Below, one piece after another: positions 24,771 through 33,744 of a DNA stretch of 64,000 nt. The notes under the pieces were generated by a model. The model saw only the letters and a list, made by a program, of their open reading frames with translations. It had not been told where the DNA came from and did not search any database. The stretch covers positions 124,001 to 188,000 of the forward strand of contig JACMOC010000072.1 of assembly GCA_014378195.1 (NCBI GenBank), written 5' to 3'. Origin of the DNA: Oligoflexus sp. Lineage in GTDB: Bacteria > Bdellovibrionota_B > Oligoflexia > Oligoflexales > Oligoflexaceae. The position numbers and the translations under genes were made by a program. Position 1 is the stretch's first letter. Each line of letters starts with the position of its first letter.

Positions 24771-26201
24771 TTACGAATGAAGTTCAGCTTCTTGTTCAGC
24801 TTCCGAAGCCGCGTGTTCACGATCGATGTGATCTTTGCGCGCGCCGTCTTCCGACTTCGCCCGGAAGAAAACCCGGATGGGAATATCTCCGTACTCAAGA
24901 TCCGTCCGGAGGCGTTTCACGAGGAAGCGTTTGTACGATTCCTGGATTTCTTCCGCCACGTTACATTTCACGACGATAGTTGGAGGACGCGAGCTGACCT
25001 GCGTTGCGAAGTAGAACTTCACGCGCTTGCTATAACGTTTGAGGATAGCGGGTGTGTGAGCCAAAACCGCTCTTTGTAAAGCTTCGTTGACCTTCGCTGT
25101 ACTCACGCGTTTTTCGTAACTCGCGTAGAGTTCTTCAACGGACGTCATGATCTTGTGAATCCTCTGATTCTCAAGGCACGAGGCGAAGATGATCGGGATG
25201 AACGCCGCATCGCGGAGTTTTTCGCGAATATCAGCAGCGAAGTCACGAGACGAGTTGGTTTCTTTATTCGGGAAAAGGTCCCACTTGTTGACGACGATCA
25301 GGAGGGGTTTGAACTTGCTCAGAGCGAGCGAAGCCAAACGCGCATCCTGGTCGGAAAGGCCTTCGTCAGCGGCGATGATGAGAACTACGACATCTGCGTC
25401 TTCGATCGTTCGCAAACTACGCATAACGCTGAGGCCTTCGATTTTGTCGAAGATCTTCTTTCGACGCCGAACGCCCGCCGTATCAAGAACCACATAGTTC
25501 TTTTTGTTGAAGGTCAACAGGGTGTCGACCGTATCGCGCGTGGTGCCGGCAATTTCGCTCACGAGGGAACGTTCTTCGCCACAGAGACGATTAAGGATAG
25601 AGGATTTGCCCGCATTCGGCCGACCGATCAAAGCGACTTTGGCGGCTCCGTCGTGGTCTGTTTTGTGGGTCTTGAGATCGGTTTTTTCGTTGAGGTTGCT
25701 TTCAATCTCAGCGCAAAGATCCCAAACACCGCGGTTGTGGGCGGCACTCACGCTCGTAAACTTCTCGATACCAAGTTCATAGAACTCAAGAGCGTTGGCT
25801 TCGTGTTCTTTGCCGTCCATTTTATTGACGACGTAGATTACGTTTTTGCCGTTTTCCTTGAGGTACGTGACGAGTTGGAAGTCGTGCGGGTGAATACCTG
25901 TTTTACCATCGAGAACAAGCAACACAACGTCGGCATCGGTGATGGCCTGTTGTGTCTGTTCCCAAACGATGTTTTTAGAAAAAGGTTGGTAGTAGAGATC
26001 TTTGGTCTCAAATCCACCGGTATCAATAAGCAGAAAGCCTGCATCATCATCTTCGACACCCGAAACAGTGCCAAAAAGGCGGTCACGTGTGACGCCTGGT
26101 CTATCGTCTACTATCGCTTTTGTACTGCGGGTCATGCGGTTGAAAAGCGTTGATTTACCGACATTGGGTCGACCAATTATGGCGACGATCCCTGCGATCA
26201 T
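24771..26201 (-). CDS. der: GTPase Der (EngA), ribosome assembly
   Basis: 476 aa with the tandem GTPase domains unique to Der: first P-loop GRPNVGKST (10-18) with DRPGVTRDR, DTGGFE and NKMDG; second P-loop GRPNAGKSS (about 193-201) with GTTRDTVDT, DTAGVRRR and NKWD. A KH-like domain follows (RPPTIVVKCN, FLVKRLRTDLEYGDIPIRVFFRAK). It acts in 50S subunit assembly. The ATG has AGGAG 7 nt upstream. It follows rnc by 9 nt and is probably cotranscribed with it. Confidence 0.96.
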   Translation of the reverse strand: MIAGIVAIIGRPNVGKSTLFNRMTRSTKAIVDDRPGVTRDRLFGTVSGVEDDDAGFLLIDTGGFETKDLYYQPFSKNIVWEQTQQAITDADVVLLVLDGKTGIHPHDFQLVTYLKENGKNVIYVVNKMDGKEHEANALEFYELGIEKFTSVSAAHNRGVWDLCAEIESNLNEKTDLKTHKTDHDGAAKVALIGRPNAGKSSILNRLCGEERSLVSEIAGTTRDTVDTLLTFNKKNYVVLDTAGVRRRKKIFDKIEGLSVMRSLRTIEDADVVVLIIAADEGLSDQDARLASLALSKFKPLLIVVNKWDLFPNKETNSSRDFAADIREKLRDAAFIPIIFASCLENQRIHKIMTSVEELYASYEKRVSTAKVNEALQRAVLAHTPAILKRYSKRVKFYFATQVSSRPPTIVVKCNVAEEIQESYKRFLVKRLRTDLEYGDIPIRVFFRAKSEDGARKDHIDREHAASEAEQEAELHS

Positions 26202-26210
26202 GGAAAACTC

Positions 26211-26996
26211 CTAGGAAATACCCTGATATCCAGATTCTTCCATCTGTTTCCAGGTGGTGAGGGCCATTTTTGCGGCATCTTGCGAGGCAGTTTTTTTGGA
26301 AGGCCCGTGTCCTGTGCCGAGAGTCTTTCCGCGAAATACGACTTCAACTGAGAAGTCGAGTTGGTGGTCAGGTCCCTCTCGTTTGATGACCTTATACAGG
26401 GGAGCTTCCTTGAAAGCTCCTTGTGTAAGTTCCTGCAGCCGTGATTTGTAGTCTTGTTGCGTCAGATCTGTCAAGGAAGATGTCAGGATGTCTTTGTAAA
26501 GACCGAGAATAACTCTCTTCGCTCCTTCAAGGCCAGCGTCAAGATATATAGCTCCAAAAAAGGCTTCGAGGGCATCCGCCAACACTGAATCTTTATTGCG
26601 GCCACCGGCCCGTTCTTCGCCAGGGCCAAGCAGCAAACACTCCCCAATCTTGAGGCTTTGACTGATGCGCGCTAAGGTGTGTTCGTTGACGAGAGAAGCT
26701 CTGATCTTGGAAAGCTGACCTTCTGGGAACTTCTCAGGTCTCTGGAGGAGGAGCGAACTCAACACGATGCTCAGGACGGAATCACCCAGAAACTCGAGAC
26801 GCTCATTCCATGGCATAGCAATCAACTGTTGGTTCTTTTTTTGAACGTAACGAGCCGCCGAGCTGTGAGTCAAAGATTCTAAAAGGAGTGACCGGTCGCG
26901 AAATTTATAGGCCACAGTCTGGCAAAGTTCTTCCATGGAACGTATCTGATTGGGGAAACCTTCGCGGACTGTCTCAAAAATGTCATGACTTTCCAA
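26211..26996 (-). CDS. rnc: Ribonuclease III
   Basis: 261 aa, slightly longer than usual because of about 20 extra N-terminal residues. The signature NERLEFLGDSVL (64-75) and ADALEAFFGAIYLDAG (about 139-154) supply the acidic metal-binding residues. The C-terminal double-stranded-RNA-binding domain shows DYKSRLQELTQ and GHGPSKKTASQDAAKMAL. It cuts double-stranded RNA in rRNA processing. It leads a two-gene unit with der. Confidence 0.96.
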   Translation of the reverse strand: MESHDIFETVREGFPNQIRSMEELCQTVAYKFRDRSLLLESLTHSSAARYVQKKNQQLIAMPWNERLEFLGDSVLSIVLSSLLLQRPEKFPEGQLSKIRASLVNEHTLARISQSLKIGECLLLGPGEERAGGRNKDSVLADALEAFFGAIYLDAGLEGAKRVILGLYKDILTSSLTDLTQQDYKSRLQELTQGAFKEAPLYKVIKREGPDHQLDFSVEVVFRGKTLGTGHGPSKKTASQDAAKMALTTWKQMEESGYQGIS

Positions 26997-27185
26997 GGTT
27001 TGCGGCTCCTAATAGGCTTTTGGCCGGCGCGGGGGGGTCTAGAACGCGTCATTATAGGGGGAGAAAGAAAAGATTCAAGGCTTTCTTCATCGATCTCGCA
27101 ACATAGTCTTGTCGGGGATAGGCTACAGACCTCAACGCCAAAACGATGTGATACAATAATTATGGACTTGGGAAGGGACGTTTGA

Positions 27186-28214
27186 GTGAAGACTCTCGCC
27201 AAATTTATGCTGCTGCTTATTCTTATCGGCGGCGGCGCTGGTGTGTGGACGTATTTGCAACTGCCTGAATGGGCAATAAAATCACATACTCTCGCCGAGC
27301 CAGCCGTCGTCAGACTTCAAAAAGGCATGCGCCTTCCGGAATTCGCAGTCGATCTCGAACAGAGTGGCATTATTGATAGTGCTTGGAAGTTTCGGCTTTG
27401 GATGCGTTTTTATCAAAATTATGCGCGCTTTCAAGCAGGGCAATATCGATTTGAGGGAAGCGTCACGCCGACCTCGGTAATCGAGACGATTCAAAGCGGT
27501 AAGGTTTTTGAGCCCTTCGAACTGCAGTTCGTAGTTCCCGAAGGGTTTACCCTAAAGCAGGTCGTGGAACGACTGGAAGCCCACAAGGCCGGAACGAAGG
27601 CTGAGTTATGGGCTATAGCCAAAGACAAAGAACTTCTGCGAAAATATAATATCACCGGCAACAATGTCGAAGGTTTCCTCTTTCCAGCGACTTATAGCTT
27701 CGAAAAAATGCCGAGTGCGGTCACGGTTTTTGAAAAGATGCTGGAAACCTTTTTCAAAAATCTCCCTCAGGGGATGGAGCAGCGCCTTCAAGGTGTCGGA
27801 CTGGATCTTCGGAAAGGCGTGATTTTCGCTTCGCTCATTCAAAAAGAAACTCTACACGAAGAAGAGATGTCAAAGGTTTCCGAGGTCATTTGGAACCGTT
27901 TGCACGACAATGAAGCTCTTGGAATCGATGCTGCCCTGATTTACGGAATTGAGGATTATAAGGGTGATATCACCTGGAAGCACCTCAGGGACCCGGGCAA
28001 CCCGTATAACACCCGTCTCCATCGCGGCCTTCCTCCTGGCCCAATTGGAGCGATTTCAATGCAAGCTCTGGAGGCTGTTTTTACGCCGACGAAAGAAGGC
28101 TACAAGTACTACGTTCTGAAAAATGACCATTCGAGTTATCACAATTTTTCGCGTACACTTGCAGAGCACAATCGCTTCGTGAAGCAGCTGATCCAGGCTC
28201 CCAAGAAAAACTAG
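27186..28214 (+). CDS. mltG: Endolytic peptidoglycan transglycosylase MltG
   Basis: 342 aa from a GTG with AAGGGA 7 nt upstream. An N-terminal membrane anchor (about 5-22) is followed by a LysM-like region (FVVPEGFTLKQVVERLE) and the YceG catalytic domain: NNVEGFLFPATYSF, ASLIQKET (about 214-221), VIWNRLHDN, NPYNTRLHRGLPPGPI and YYVLKNDHSSYHNFS. It cleaves nascent glycan strands and so terminates their elongation. Oddity: where most MltG have EKE, this has QKE; the second Glu is kept. Only 189 nt separate it from rnc on the other strand. Confidence 0.93.
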   Translation: MKTLAKFMLLLILIGGGAGVWTYLQLPEWAIKSHTLAEPAVVRLQKGMRLPEFAVDLEQSGIIDSAWKFRLWMRFYQNYARFQAGQYRFEGSVTPTSVIETIQSGKVFEPFELQFVVPEGFTLKQVVERLEAHKAGTKAELWAIAKDKELLRKYNITGNNVEGFLFPATYSFEKMPSAVTVFEKMLETFFKNLPQGMEQRLQGVGLDLRKGVIFASLIQKETLHEEEMSKVSEVIWNRLHDNEALGIDAALIYGIEDYKGDITWKHLRDPGNPYNTRLHRGLPPGPIGAISMQALEAVFTPTKEGYKYYVLKNDHSSYHNFSRTLAEHNRFVKQLIQAPKKN

Positions 28215-28246
28215 TTTATGACGTGCATTGAGATGAGGTGATGAAC

Positions 28247-28720
28247 ATGGCTACGAAACCAACGAAATCAAAAAAAGCACCGATTGGAAATGCTAATGCG
28301 ATTGCAGAAGTCTCGCCATCGGATGCCAGTAAGCAGCAGGTGCAAAAAGACAAAGAAGACGGCCGCGATCACCAAAGAGTGCCAGTCCAATTGCTCGTCG
28401 ACTATCGTTCTGGCGGCAACTACCTCTTTGATTTCTGCCGTGATCTTGGTACAGGTGGCGTTTTCATAGAAACAACTAAGCCTTTAAGTCATGGTAGTGT
28501 TGTCGAACTGACCTTCACTTTGCCCGATTCTAAAGAGACGCTTGAGGCCAAAGGCCGAGTCATTTGGGTCCAAAATACGGTTCCCGATAAAAACACAGTG
28601 GCTGGAATGGGCGTTCAATTTGAAGAATTTACGCAGGAACAGCGCGTAATCCTCCAGGAATTTGTTGATCGTTATAACAAACCTGCAGCGCGGAACAAAA
28701 ACACGAATAAGTCGGCGTAA
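28247..28720 (+). CDS. PilZ-domain protein (TIGR02266-like), putative c-di-GMP receptor
   Basis: 157 aa. An N-terminal disordered Lys-rich region (about 1-40) is followed by PilZ motifs: RDHQRVPVQLLVDY (first Arg box, RxxxR) and DLGTGGVFIETT (the D/NxSxxG box, here with Gly in place of Ser). Then comes the beta-barrel through VIWVQNT and GMGVQFEEF. PilZ proteins bind cyclic di-GMP and alter motility, secretion or envelope activity. No other domain is fused. Start 28247 is favoured because GAGG lies 8 nt upstream; ATG 28241 is too close to it. Confidence 0.85.
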   Translation: MATKPTKSKKAPIGNANAIAEVSPSDASKQQVQKDKEDGRDHQRVPVQLLVDYRSGGNYLFDFCRDLGTGGVFIETTKPLSHGSVVELTFTLPDSKETLEAKGRVIWVQNTVPDKNTVAGMGVQFEEFTQEQRVILQEFVDRYNKPAARNKNTNKSA

Positions 28721-28734
28721 ACCTCGGTCCAAGG

Positions 28735-28766
28735 TGAAGAGTGGACCTCCAAAAGGTCACTCTTCA
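28735..28766 (+). terminator. Probable terminator hairpin after the PilZ gene
   Basis: TGAAGAGT (28735-28742) plus GACCT (28744-28748) pairs with AGGTC plus ACTCTTCA (28754-28766), with one bulged G and a 5-nt loop. The T-run (TCCTGTTCTTTT) is weak but present. Confidence 0.55.
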
Positions 28767-28870
28767 TCCTGTTCTTTTAGTTCTTATGCCGCCCTCATAT
28801 GCCCATAGAATTGCACTTTTTCTTCTGCTAAGATCCCGGTCGTCCCGTGAACGTGCTTGGGAGAAGCAGC

Positions 28871-29290
28871 ATGCATTTAATCTGGAAAAGACCCGATGGA
28901 TTTCATGGGGCATCGCCTACTGACTTCAGAGTCGTAGACCTTGGCGGACGTTCGAGACTTTGGCTCCACAAAGTCGACCGCGATCAGTACCCATTCCGCA
29001 TTGCAGGTGGGTGGGAAGAGAAGGACAGCTCGGTACTTCTCAACAATCTGGTCAATTTACTCGAGAGCGATGACAAAGCCTGGCTCGAGTACCTCGATCG
29101 CGCAATGGACCATTCACTTAAGGAAGACCGCAAGGTTTTCATTGACGACCTACTCAGCTGGCTCACAGAGCTTCAGCTGCATGTAAAAGGTGATACCTGG
29201 GAAACAGAAATCCTACGTGAGGCTTTAACAGTCCTCTCAGAGCGACTCGGAGTGCTACGAGAAAGGTTTATGAACCCTACAGTTCGCTAA
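28871..29290 (+). CDS. Hypothetical protein (139 aa)
   Basis: No signal peptide or membrane segment. The first ~45 residues look like beta strands (MHLIWKRPDGFHGASPTD, VVDLGGRSRLWLHKVD), followed by mostly helical, charged sequence (LLNNLVNLLESDDKAWLEYLDRAM, LREALTVLSERLGVLRERFM). The start at 28871 has GGGAGAAG upstream; a longer frame starting at 28847 has none. The terminator at 29323 closes it. No family was recognised. Confidence 0.62.
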   Translation: MHLIWKRPDGFHGASPTDFRVVDLGGRSRLWLHKVDRDQYPFRIAGGWEEKDSSVLLNNLVNLLESDDKAWLEYLDRAMDHSLKEDRKVFIDDLLSWLTELQLHVKGDTWETEILREALTVLSERLGVLRERFMNPTVR

Positions 29291-29322
29291 CCCTCTTTCT
29301 CCCACCATTCTATCCGCATCTG

Positions 29323-29350
29323 AAGGCACCCCAATCCGGTGCCTTTTTTG
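29323..29350 (+). terminator. Intrinsic terminator
   Basis: AAGGCACC (29323-29330) pairs with GGTGCCTT (29338-29345) around CCAATCC, followed by a T-run to 29349. Confidence 0.92.
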
Positions 29351-29444
29351 TTTCGATTATCACACGTCATCCCACTTTTGCGCCGATTAACTCTATTCGT
29401 CCGCCGGCCTCATAGGCTCATGCACGCGACGGGATGGGGCCTAG

Positions 29445-31262
29445 ATGATATTTTCGAAAAAGTTCGTGATTCTCAGCCTTTTGTCTGCTTCAACTTCGGC
29501 TTTCGCCAGCGACATCAAAGGGCGTTCATCGGTTTTCACTCATCCATTTCAACTCAAATCATCTGGCCTCAACTTCACGGCTCGCAATGCGAATACCGAA
29601 AATCTCATGGATCAAGGAGCCGATAGCCTGACTCGAGGCGGCCTCGATTCCCGTTATCATTTGCGGCAAAAGTTGTACTCCGAGCTGAACGTGTACAGCG
29701 ATCGAAAGATCGAAACTGTCTCGTTCGGATTTGATCTTGACGATGTCCCCGTGTGTGATCTTGAAGTCAAAGTTCACCGAACTATGGACGGTCTCACCAC
29801 AATGATCGGGGATATGCCGCTGGCCCCTTCCGGTGTTTTTACCCGGGACCAGTGGGCAACGGATGCGGCGCTTACGAAAATCGTACGTGAGACTCTCATG
29901 ATGGGTAGTCTTGGAAGTGAATACATCGCTTTGTCCAAAGAAAGATGCCTTTGGAGCCAGGACGGGCTAAAGCCTGCGTGGAAGGTGAATCTCAAAACCG
30001 CCGCCGGCATGAACTATGAAATTATCGCGAGCGGGGAGGAAGTTTTTCGGTTCGATCCAAAGCATTTTCATGAAACCGAGGAAGGTACGGCCACGGTTTT
30101 TAAGACCAACATCAACGAAGGCGAAGCGGAAGCTATCCCTTTACGGGAAATGGCTAACTCTGGATACCTGTCGAATCCCTATTTCGAAGTCTGTGTTCCT
30201 ACAAGCGCGAATAAACCCGTTTGCAATCCTAACGAAGGGACTTCAGCCTACTCCTTTGCACAAGAGTCAACTTTTGTCTATAACTACGACCGATCCATCG
30301 ATCCCAATAGGTTTACCCAAGCCTCGATCTTTGCCCATACCAACGTAGCGCTCTCCTGGCTACAGACACACGGTTATGCAAATTTCGGAACGACTCAGAT
30401 CAAACTCCTCGCGCATGCGAAAGTTAATGGCGACGTAAATAATGCTCTTTATCAACCTGCGATAGGCAGTGAAACGCCGATGATACTCGTAGGCGACGGC
30501 GATGGCGACGCGCTCCAAAACCTCGGGACCGATGCTGACGTTGTAAGTCATGAATTGGGACATCACGTGGTTTATAACACAGTCACTCAAATCTCCGGCG
30601 AGTCGCTGGTCATTCACGAAGCCCTAGCCGATTTTTTCACCTTTGCCCGTACGGGTAACGCTTGCTTGGGCGAAAGCATATGCACCGATACTCCGCTCGG
30701 CCTGAAAGTTTGCGCAAAACCAAAAGCGTGTCTTCGTTCCGCAGAAAATGACTATGCTTATGGCGACGCGAACCTCCCTACGCAGGCCCACTTGCGAGGC
30801 CAGTTTATCTCGGGCCTCCTCTGGGATCTGCATGCGAAGGACGGCATTCCTCAGGATGAGGTCACCACTATGGTCCTCAAAGGTGTCGACCTCCTTGTCT
30901 CCAACTCAGGGTATAAACATCTCGTGGTAGCCTTACTTCTCGTCGATCACACGGAATATGCAGACAAATACTGCCCTTTGATCCTGGAGCGCGCGAAAGT
31001 TCGCGGCCTTACGAGTCAACTCGCCGATGTTTCGTGCGAAGCCATCCAAACCCAAAGCGTTGATAAAAGCAAGGTGACGACCTACCTTTCCACCACGCCC
31101 TCCGGCAGCGGCGACGCAGCTCTGACCGCAACCAAAAAAAGTTCTAAAAAATCCTGTGGCGCTCTGGATGGCGGTTTAGCCGGCAGTGGACAGGCGGAAA
31201 GCCTCTTGCTAATATTATCATTACCCATTGCCATTACTTGGATACGACGCAAGAAGTCTTGA
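29445..31262 (+). CDS. Secreted zinc metalloprotease with MYXO-CTERM-like C-terminal tail
   Basis: 605 aa. Signal peptide (cut near AFASD, residue ~22). A propeptide-like half is followed by the gluzincin zinc site VVSHELGHHVV (HExxH near 368) and, about 22 residues on, IHEALADFF, which holds the third ligand Glu and the conserved Asp. This arrangement is seen in thermolysin/fungalysin-like M4/M36 peptidases. Several Cys pairs suggest disulfides. The last ~40 residues run from a short Cys-Gly motif (SCGALDGG) through a hydrophobic segment (ESLLLILSLPIAITW) to IRRKKS, the plan of C-terminal sorting tails. Probably a cell-surface or secreted protease. Confidence 0.83.
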   Translation: MIFSKKFVILSLLSASTSAFASDIKGRSSVFTHPFQLKSSGLNFTARNANTENLMDQGADSLTRGGLDSRYHLRQKLYSELNVYSDRKIETVSFGFDLDDVPVCDLEVKVHRTMDGLTTMIGDMPLAPSGVFTRDQWATDAALTKIVRETLMMGSLGSEYIALSKERCLWSQDGLKPAWKVNLKTAAGMNYEIIASGEEVFRFDPKHFHETEEGTATVFKTNINEGEAEAIPLREMANSGYLSNPYFEVCVPTSANKPVCNPNEGTSAYSFAQESTFVYNYDRSIDPNRFTQASIFAHTNVALSWLQTHGYANFGTTQIKLLAHAKVNGDVNNALYQPAIGSETPMILVGDGDGDALQNLGTDADVVSHELGHHVVYNTVTQISGESLVIHEALADFFTFARTGNACLGESICTDTPLGLKVCAKPKACLRSAENDYAYGDANLPTQAHLRGQFISGLLWDLHAKDGIPQDEVTTMVLKGVDLLVSNSGYKHLVVALLLVDHTEYADKYCPLILERAKVRGLTSQLADVSCEAIQTQSVDKSKVTTYLSTTPSGSGDAALTATKKSSKKSCGALDGGLAGSGQAESLLLILSLPIAITWIRRKKS

Positions 31263-31293
31263 TCTATCCTCTTACATTGATTGAGGCCTTTCG

Positions 31294-32247
31294 ATGATCG
31301 ATCGGTGGATGCTGAGATTTGCTCAGGTCTTCGTCCTTTGCTCCTGTCTTGATATTCCCATTCTGAGTGCAGCCGACCTGAACGCGTATCTCGTGGTTCG
31401 ATGGGAAGGCAGCGCGCTTGAAGAGCCTAATCTGGAAGCCCTGGATGCCATCCATAAGAAGTATCCTGATGCGCCCATGATCCATCTCATCAATCCTACC
31501 TATTTCCAAGACAACGCACTGACCACGACCAATCTTGAAAAAATTAAAAAGCGAATCGGCCCGAGCGACGAGGTCGGCCTTTATCTGGTGCCAAGCGCCA
31601 ATCTCCTCAAGGCTGCTGGTGTGATCGCAATTCACAAACCGACGTTCTGGGGCTATAGCGATGAATTGTGCACGACGGACTGCGGGCTCCAGATTTCCCC
31701 CACCGTCTACAGTCGGACAGAAGTTGCCAAACTTTTTGTTACGGCCAACAGGTTTTTGAAAGAAGCGGGTTTTAATGCACCCAAGACCTATGCCGTTCAC
31801 GGATGGATGGCTCCGGCCGGACTTGCCGAGATTGCGGAAGGCCTCGACTTCACGAGTGATCTAACAGCGATCGACGTATCACTCGTAAAAGAGCAGATCA
31901 GAGAATATCCGCTGGCGAACTGGTTAAAATCCTCGCCTGCGCCTTTGTCCAAAGGGGCTTTAAAGGCCTATGTACAGGGCGGTGGGATCATGGAATTCAA
32001 CAGTGATTCCGAGGTTCTGAAACGATTTGATCAGTTTTTCGCCAAAGATCACGAGCGTCAGGCTCTGTTTGTCATGAGCCTCTCGCAAGAAAACGCTTAC
32101 ATGACCCGGTCGCGGCTGGAACACGCAATCGACGGCATGAAGGCAAAGGCTGCCGCAGGCGGCGATAACCTGGTATTTAGCACGATGAATGACGGAAAAA
32201 ACGGTCGACCTCTCGCCAGCAAAGCAGGTATAAACACAAAGCTCTAG
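31294..32247 (+). CDS. Exported protein, possibly polysaccharide-deacetylase-like barrel
   Basis: 317 aa with a signal peptide (about 1-27, cut near LSAAD). Its order of strands (LNAYLVVRWEG, APMIHLINPTYFQD, DEVGLYLVPSANLLKAAGV, TYAVHGWMAPAGLAEIAE) resembles the NodB-type deacetylase barrel. The exact metal-binding motif is not clear, so function is unassigned. Start with GAGG 7 nt upstream. It sits 31 nt after the metalloprotease and 12 nt before tatD, so the three may be one transcript. Confidence 0.6.
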   Translation: MIDRWMLRFAQVFVLCSCLDIPILSAADLNAYLVVRWEGSALEEPNLEALDAIHKKYPDAPMIHLINPTYFQDNALTTTNLEKIKKRIGPSDEVGLYLVPSANLLKAAGVIAIHKPTFWGYSDELCTTDCGLQISPTVYSRTEVAKLFVTANRFLKEAGFNAPKTYAVHGWMAPAGLAEIAEGLDFTSDLTAIDVSLVKEQIREYPLANWLKSSPAPLSKGALKAYVQGGGIMEFNSDSEVLKRFDQFFAKDHERQALFVMSLSQENAYMTRSRLEHAIDGMKAKAAAGGDNLVFSTMNDGKNGRPLASKAGINTKL

Positions 32248-32259
32248 GAGGACTTTGCT

Positions 32260-33057
32260 GTGTATGTCGACGTTCATAGTCACCTGACCCATAAAGACTT
32301 CGCGGGAGACCTGGATGAGGTCATCAAGCGAGCAACCGAGGCTGGCCTCACATCGATCATCGTCAATGGACTCGAGCCGGAGTCTAACCGGCGGATACTT
32401 CAGCTCGCTGAGACCTATCCCGTTATCAAGCCCGCCCTCGGCATCTATCCTATCGACGCCATCAATCATCTTCAGGCCCTTATCCCCTTTCCCGTGAAGG
32501 CTTTCGACGTCGACGCCGAAATAGCATTTATCGAAAGCCAAGCAAAGGCTGGCAGCATCATCGCTATTGGTGAATGTGGGCTTGATGGGCATTGGGTAGG
32601 GACCGAGACTTTCGCCGCCCAGGAGCGGGTGTTTGAGGCGCTCATCGAGATAGCAGTGCGGCATGATTTGCCTTTGATTATCCACACCCGCAAACTCGAA
32701 GAACGAGCTATGCAGATATTGGCGGCTCATCGGGTCACGAAAGTCGATTTTCACTGCTATTGTGGTCGTTCGAAGATGGCGATAGAGGCGGCTCAAAAGC
32801 ACGGCTGGTATTTTTCTATTCCCGCTAACGCCAGGCGCGATGGCGCTTTTCAAAAACTACTCAAAGAACTCCCCGAAGATCTAGTTTTGACAGAAACCGA
32901 CTGTCCTTATCTCCCGCCCGAAAAAGGCCAACGGAACGAGCCTAGAAACGTCGTAGGGACGATCGATCTATTGTCGGAACTCCGTGGCTGGTCTGTCGAG
33001 CAGGCTCGTGAAAAGGTCTGGACCAACTACCAAAGGCTCTTCCAAACGAAAAAATGA
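32260..33057 (+). CDS. TatD-family metal-dependent hydrolase (DNase-like)
   Basis: 265 aa from a GTG with AGGAGG 8 nt upstream. Motifs in order: VDVHSHLTHKDF (HxH), ALGIYP, IGECGLDGHW (metal Glu), LPLIIHTRKLE, VDFHCYCG and LVLTETDCPYLPP (metal Asp). The family contains TatD-type DNases that trim DNA. The tat translocase genes are not nearby, and family names do not imply a Tat role. A weak hairpin (33056-33079) overlaps the stop codon and continues after it. Confidence 0.9.
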   Translation: MYVDVHSHLTHKDFAGDLDEVIKRATEAGLTSIIVNGLEPESNRRILQLAETYPVIKPALGIYPIDAINHLQALIPFPVKAFDVDAEIAFIESQAKAGSIIAIGECGLDGHWVGTETFAAQERVFEALIEIAVRHDLPLIIHTRKLEERAMQILAAHRVTKVDFHCYCGRSKMAIEAAQKHGWYFSIPANARRDGAFQKLLKELPEDLVLTETDCPYLPPEKGQRNEPRNVVGTIDLLSELRGWSVEQAREKVWTNYQRLFQTKK

Positions 33058-33129
33058 GAGCTCCGATTGGCGAGCCCTCATTCATAGAACACAGAATCTT
33101 TTCTCTAAAATTCTTTTTTCACTGCCGAA

Positions 33130-33744
33130 TCACAACCAGATGGCGATACCAGCACTCAAACTGTCGGTTTTAGACGAGAGTTTGTTGATATCCGATGAAC
33201 CGCCACTCATCTGGTTGTTCACTTCGAGGCGTTTGCCTGTCGCCTGGAAAGAAACCGAGGGTGTTAAGAAGTAGTTGATGCCCATCGAATAGAAGTGACC
33301 TGAACCCACAACAGTTCCACTTTTTTCATTTGACAGATAGGTGAGGTTGTCACCGAGCATCCCAAGACCAAACTCGATGTTGGTAAGCGGAGCACTGAAT
33401 TCAAAAGCGATTTCCGCCGAGAGGCGCGAACCCGAAAGGGTCTCTAAACTTGAGTCTGCTGAACGCATATTGATGAGTGTATGCGAGAGACTGAATTGAA
33501 TGAACTTAAAGGCCTCAACGCCGACTCCATTGCGGATTCCGTAGCCATGCCAAGACTCGGACATAACATCGTTTGATCCTTTAAGGGTCTTTTCCATCGT
33601 CCCTGTTTCACCTTCCACAGACGTGGTGACGAACATGGTTTTGTTGAACGAGGAACGCGACTGATCGATCATCGCATGGGTTTCCGCGAACGCGGAACCT
33701 GAAAGGGCAAGCAAAACAGAAGTCATAGCTATACGAACCAACAT
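33130..33744 (-). CDS. Outer-membrane beta-barrel-like exported protein, unknown
   Basis: 204 aa. The start at 33744 gives the signal peptide MLVRIAMTSVLLALSGSAFA with cut before ETHA; GGAG lies upstream. The mature part alternates strands (VGVEAFKFIQFSLSHTL, RLSAEIAFEF, FGLGMLGDNLTYL, FYSMGINYFLTPSVSFQATG) and ends SLSAGIAIWL, a plausible barrel terminus. No family was identified. Confidence 0.7.
   Translation of the reverse strand: MLVRIAMTSVLLALSGSAFAETHAMIDQSRSSFNKTMFVTTSVEGETGTMEKTLKGSNDVMSESWHGYGIRNGVGVEAFKFIQFSLSHTLINMRSADSSLETLSGSRLSAEIAFEFSAPLTNIEFGLGMLGDNLTYLSNEKSGTVVGSGHFYSMGINYFLTPSVSFQATGKRLEVNNQMSGGSSDINKLSSKTDSLSAGIAIWL

Noticed and set aside
25155..26153. 332-codon plus-strand frame
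   Set aside because: Antisense to der; both Der P-loops are in the opposing frame.
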